Shown here: positions 62,371 through 64,000 of the stretch, in pieces
Position numbering within the stretch: position 1 is the stretch's first letter
How the letters are laid out: the number at the start of each line of letters is the position of its first letter
NCBI GenBank assembly: GCA_966250325.1
Contig: CBINGY010000015.1
Coordinates: 1 to 64,000, forward strand
Reading direction: 5' to 3'
DNA: 64,000 bases
DNA from: Jiulongibacter sp966250325
GTDB lineage: Bacteria; Bacteroidota; Bacteroidia; Cytophagales; Spirosomataceae
Position numbers and translations under genes: made by a program
The notes under the pieces: model-generated
The model's input: only the letters and a program-made list of their open reading frames with translations
Told to the model about the DNA's origin: nothing
Database searches by the model: none

Positions 62371-63363
62371 ATGCCAGAAACGATAAAATGGGGGATCATC
62401 GGGATAGGTCGTATTGCGGAAAAATTTGCTACAGACCTGGCCACCGTTGAAAATGCTGAATTGCTGGCGGTGGCCTCAAACTCTGCCGAAAGAGCCTCAG
62501 AATTTGCTTCCAGATATAAGGTACCTCATGCCTTCGGAACCTACGAAGAGCTTTTCACTGTAGAGAATCTGGATGTGATCTACATTGCCACACCGCATAC
62601 AGAACATGCCCGATGTGCAAAAATCTGTCTGGAAAATAAGATTGCTGTGCTCTGCGAGAAGCCCTTTGCGATGAATGAGAAAGAGGTAAAGGAGATGATA
62701 GCAGTGGCCAATGAAAATGACACGTTCCTGATGGAGGCTCTCTGGACCCGATTTATGCCCGCCACATTAAAAGTTCTTGAACTTATTCAATCGGGAGCTA
62801 TCGGTAAAGTGAAAATGCTTCAAGCCGATTTTGGGTTTATACCTCCCTTTTTACCAGAAAGGCGTGTTTTAAACCGACAATATGGAGGTGGAGCCTTCCT
62901 TGACATAGGCATTTATCCGGCATTTCTTTCCCTGCTTATTCTGGGATATCCTTCTACGATTCTGGCTACCAGTGTCAATGGCCCTACAGGTGTAGATGAA
63001 ACCACATCGTTTATTTACCGGTATGATGACGAGGCACTGGCCAATCTCTCATGTACCTTCGGAGCATCTACCCGAACAGAAGCCTTTATTTACGGCGATT
63101 TGGGTTATATTCATATGAAAGGGAGATTTCTGGATACCCGTGAAATCGAACTGGTGCTTTATGATGGCAGCTCACAGCTGTTTTCTTTTGAGAGGGAAAC
63201 ACTCGGCTACGACTACGAGATCAGAGAAGTAAATGAGTGTCTGCGAGCCGGAAAAAAGGAAAGTGACCTTTGGCCCCTGAGCCAAAGCCTGAAGCTTATT
63301 CACCTGCTTGACAAAACCCGTGAGAAAGCCGGAATTTCCTACCATACCGATAGTTACTTTTAA
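62371..63363 (+). CDS. Cytoplasmic Gfo/Idh/MocA family oxidoreductase
   Basis: The 330-residue protein lacks a signal peptide, unlike the other three members here. IIGIGRIAEKFATDL, VIYIATPHTEHAR and VLCEKPFAMNEKEV are the cofactor motifs, and GGAFLDIGIYPAFL is the substrate-binding helix. It resembles dihydrodiol dehydrogenase-type members. The next gene is the gldB-like gene. Confidence 0.92.
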   Translation: MPETIKWGIIGIGRIAEKFATDLATVENAELLAVASNSAERASEFASRYKVPHAFGTYEELFTVENLDVIYIATPHTEHARCAKICLENKIAVLCEKPFAMNEKEVKEMIAVANENDTFLMEALWTRFMPATLKVLELIQSGAIGKVKMLQADFGFIPPFLPERRVLNRQYGGGAFLDIGIYPAFLSLLILGYPSTILATSVNGPTGVDETTSFIYRYDDEALANLSCTFGASTRTEAFIYGDLGYIHMKGRFLDTREIELVLYDGSSQLFSFERETLGYDYEIREVNECLRAGKKESDLWPLSQSLKLIHLLDKTREKAGISYHTDSYF

Positions 63364-63412
63364 CGAGATTCCTCATTCTCACTATTTTCTGAGTGCCCGC
63401 GGGATTATTTCC

Positions 63413-63420
63413 TAATTTTG
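63413..63420 (+). promoter_or_regulatory. Probable -7 box of the gldB-like gene
   Basis: TAATTTTG matches TAnnTTTG exactly, 26 bases before the ATG. Confidence 0.5.
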
Positions 63421-63446
63421 TGCGTTTTTTCAGCAAACCGGTAATT

Positions 63447-64000
63447 ATGAAATTATTCAGCAGGGTACTTTTTTCTCTTTCTCTGGCTCTCGCATTGTTT
63501 GCCTGTAAGGATAACGGAGAAGAGGAACAAAAAAAATCAGACAAAGTGGAGATTGTCCGTTTTGACAGACAGCTGATGTCTATGAAGTCAAAGGACGAAC
63601 TGGTGGAGTTTCTTCGGCAAAATCCCTGGTATTCACGGGATTTGTACCGGGCATTTCCAGATGATACCGCCTTTGTAAATCATCTGTACCACGTCATTTC
63701 TCACCCGGGTACCCAATCTTTCTTTGCAGAGGTTGACAGTACATTTGGCGAGCTCACTGATTTGGAAACCCAGTTTTCTGAAGCTTTTTCACGAATCAAA
63801 ACCCATTATCCTGAATTTAAGTCTCCCAGAATTTACGCCACCTTTACCGGTCTGGAGAATGACATGTATGTGGACGATTCTACAGTAATTATTGCTTTGG
63901 AAGCCTTTGTGGGGCCAGAGGCTTCTTACAGGCCAGATCAGCCAAACTACATACTTGAAAGATATCAAAAGCCCTATATAGTCCCTGCGGTGCTCCGGTT
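63447..64000 (+). CDS. gldB: Gliding motility lipoprotein GldB-like, partial at right edge
   Basis: The first 184 residues are present and the gene runs off the window. A lipobox (LALFAC, lipidated Cys20) and segments EIVRFDRQLMSM, YATFTGLENDMYVDDSTVIIALE and YRPDQPNYILERYQKPY match GldB of Bacteroidota. GldB is needed for gliding motility and T9SS function in Flavobacterium, in agreement with the T9SS cargo gene upstream. The reading frame was found from the sequence, since the truncated gene is not otherwise listed. Confidence 0.88.
   Translation, partial: MKLFSRVLFSLSLALALFACKDNGEEEQKKSDKVEIVRFDRQLMSMKSKDELVEFLRQNPWYSRDLYRAFPDDTAFVNHLYHVISHPGTQSFFAEVDSTFGELTDLETQFSEAFSRIKTHYPEFKSPRIYATFTGLENDMYVDDSTVIIALEAFVGPEASYRPDQPNYILERYQKPYIVPAVLR

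Overview
The window looks like chromosomal DNA from a Bacteroidota bacterium, most likely of the Cytophagales type. The evidence is many promoters with the Bacteroidota -7 box TAnnTTTG, a protein with a type IX secretion (T9SS) C-terminal domain, a GldB-like gliding lipoprotein cut by the right edge, a TonB-dependent receptor, a GEVED/3-coathanger surface protein, many Gfo/Idh/MocA and ThuA-like secreted sugar proteins, and a monomeric NADP-isocitrate dehydrogenase. No phage, integron, CRISPR array or transposase was found.

Layout. 1-9.4 kb: tRNA-Phe, a FucP/GluP-type sugar permease, a minus-strand set of two exported Gfo/Idh/MocA oxidoreductases plus a DUF6807 (PmoA-like) protein, a Nudix hydrolase with an APH-fold kinase, two tandem ThuA proteins and an ABM monooxygenase. 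9.4-25.1 kb: a protein with a Ser/Arg tail, a REP-like element, a DUF4143 ATPase, a GH-D-like glycosidase, an EamA permease, a cytochrome c/PQQ sugar dehydrogenase fusion, asd, a SIR2-like protein, a degenerate GH51-like protein and a 1262-residue surface protein. 25.2-33.7 kb: housekeeping genes fthC, serS, lysC, ribH, a TPR protein, pdhA, recF and yqgE. 33.7-41.3 kb: a molybdenum cofactor island (moeA, xdhC-like, DUF2490, modE-like, DUF2490, moaD, moaE, mobA fusion, moaC) interrupted by a toxin-antitoxin pair. 41.3-48.6 kb: a GMC oxidoreductase with its gluconate-dehydrogenase-type small subunit, a GH16 lipoprotein, DUF2911, another Gfo/Idh/MocA protein, a LOG-family protein and nadC. 48.6-54.6 kb: tadA, a Mn-type superoxide dismutase, a trpE-DUF3052-trpG operon preceded by a complete transcription attenuator, GDP-mannose pyrophosphorylase and a DUF3089 hydrolase. 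54.7-64 kb: a TonB-dependent receptor with a large repetitive insert, icd, a T9SS cargo protein, a Gfo/Idh/MocA protein and partial gldB.

How the genes fit together. The exported oxidoreductases, ThuA proteins, GMC/small-subunit pair and sugar permease suggest periplasmic oxidation of sugars or glycosides, possibly through 3-keto intermediates; this is inference. The Moco island lacks moaA, moaB/mogA and modABC within the window, but it carries two DUF2490 predicted outer-membrane proteins around a ModE-like regulator, a candidate for a molybdenum-linked outer-membrane function. The clearest regulatory discovery is the trp leader: a near-leaderless 18-codon peptide with three consecutive Trp codons, a 9-bp antiterminator pairing and an overlapping terminator hairpin, all upstream of trpE. 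Three genes (trp leader peptide, tadA, moaD) share an unusual geometry in which the -7 box ends exactly 4 nt before ATG, which predicts leaderless mRNAs.
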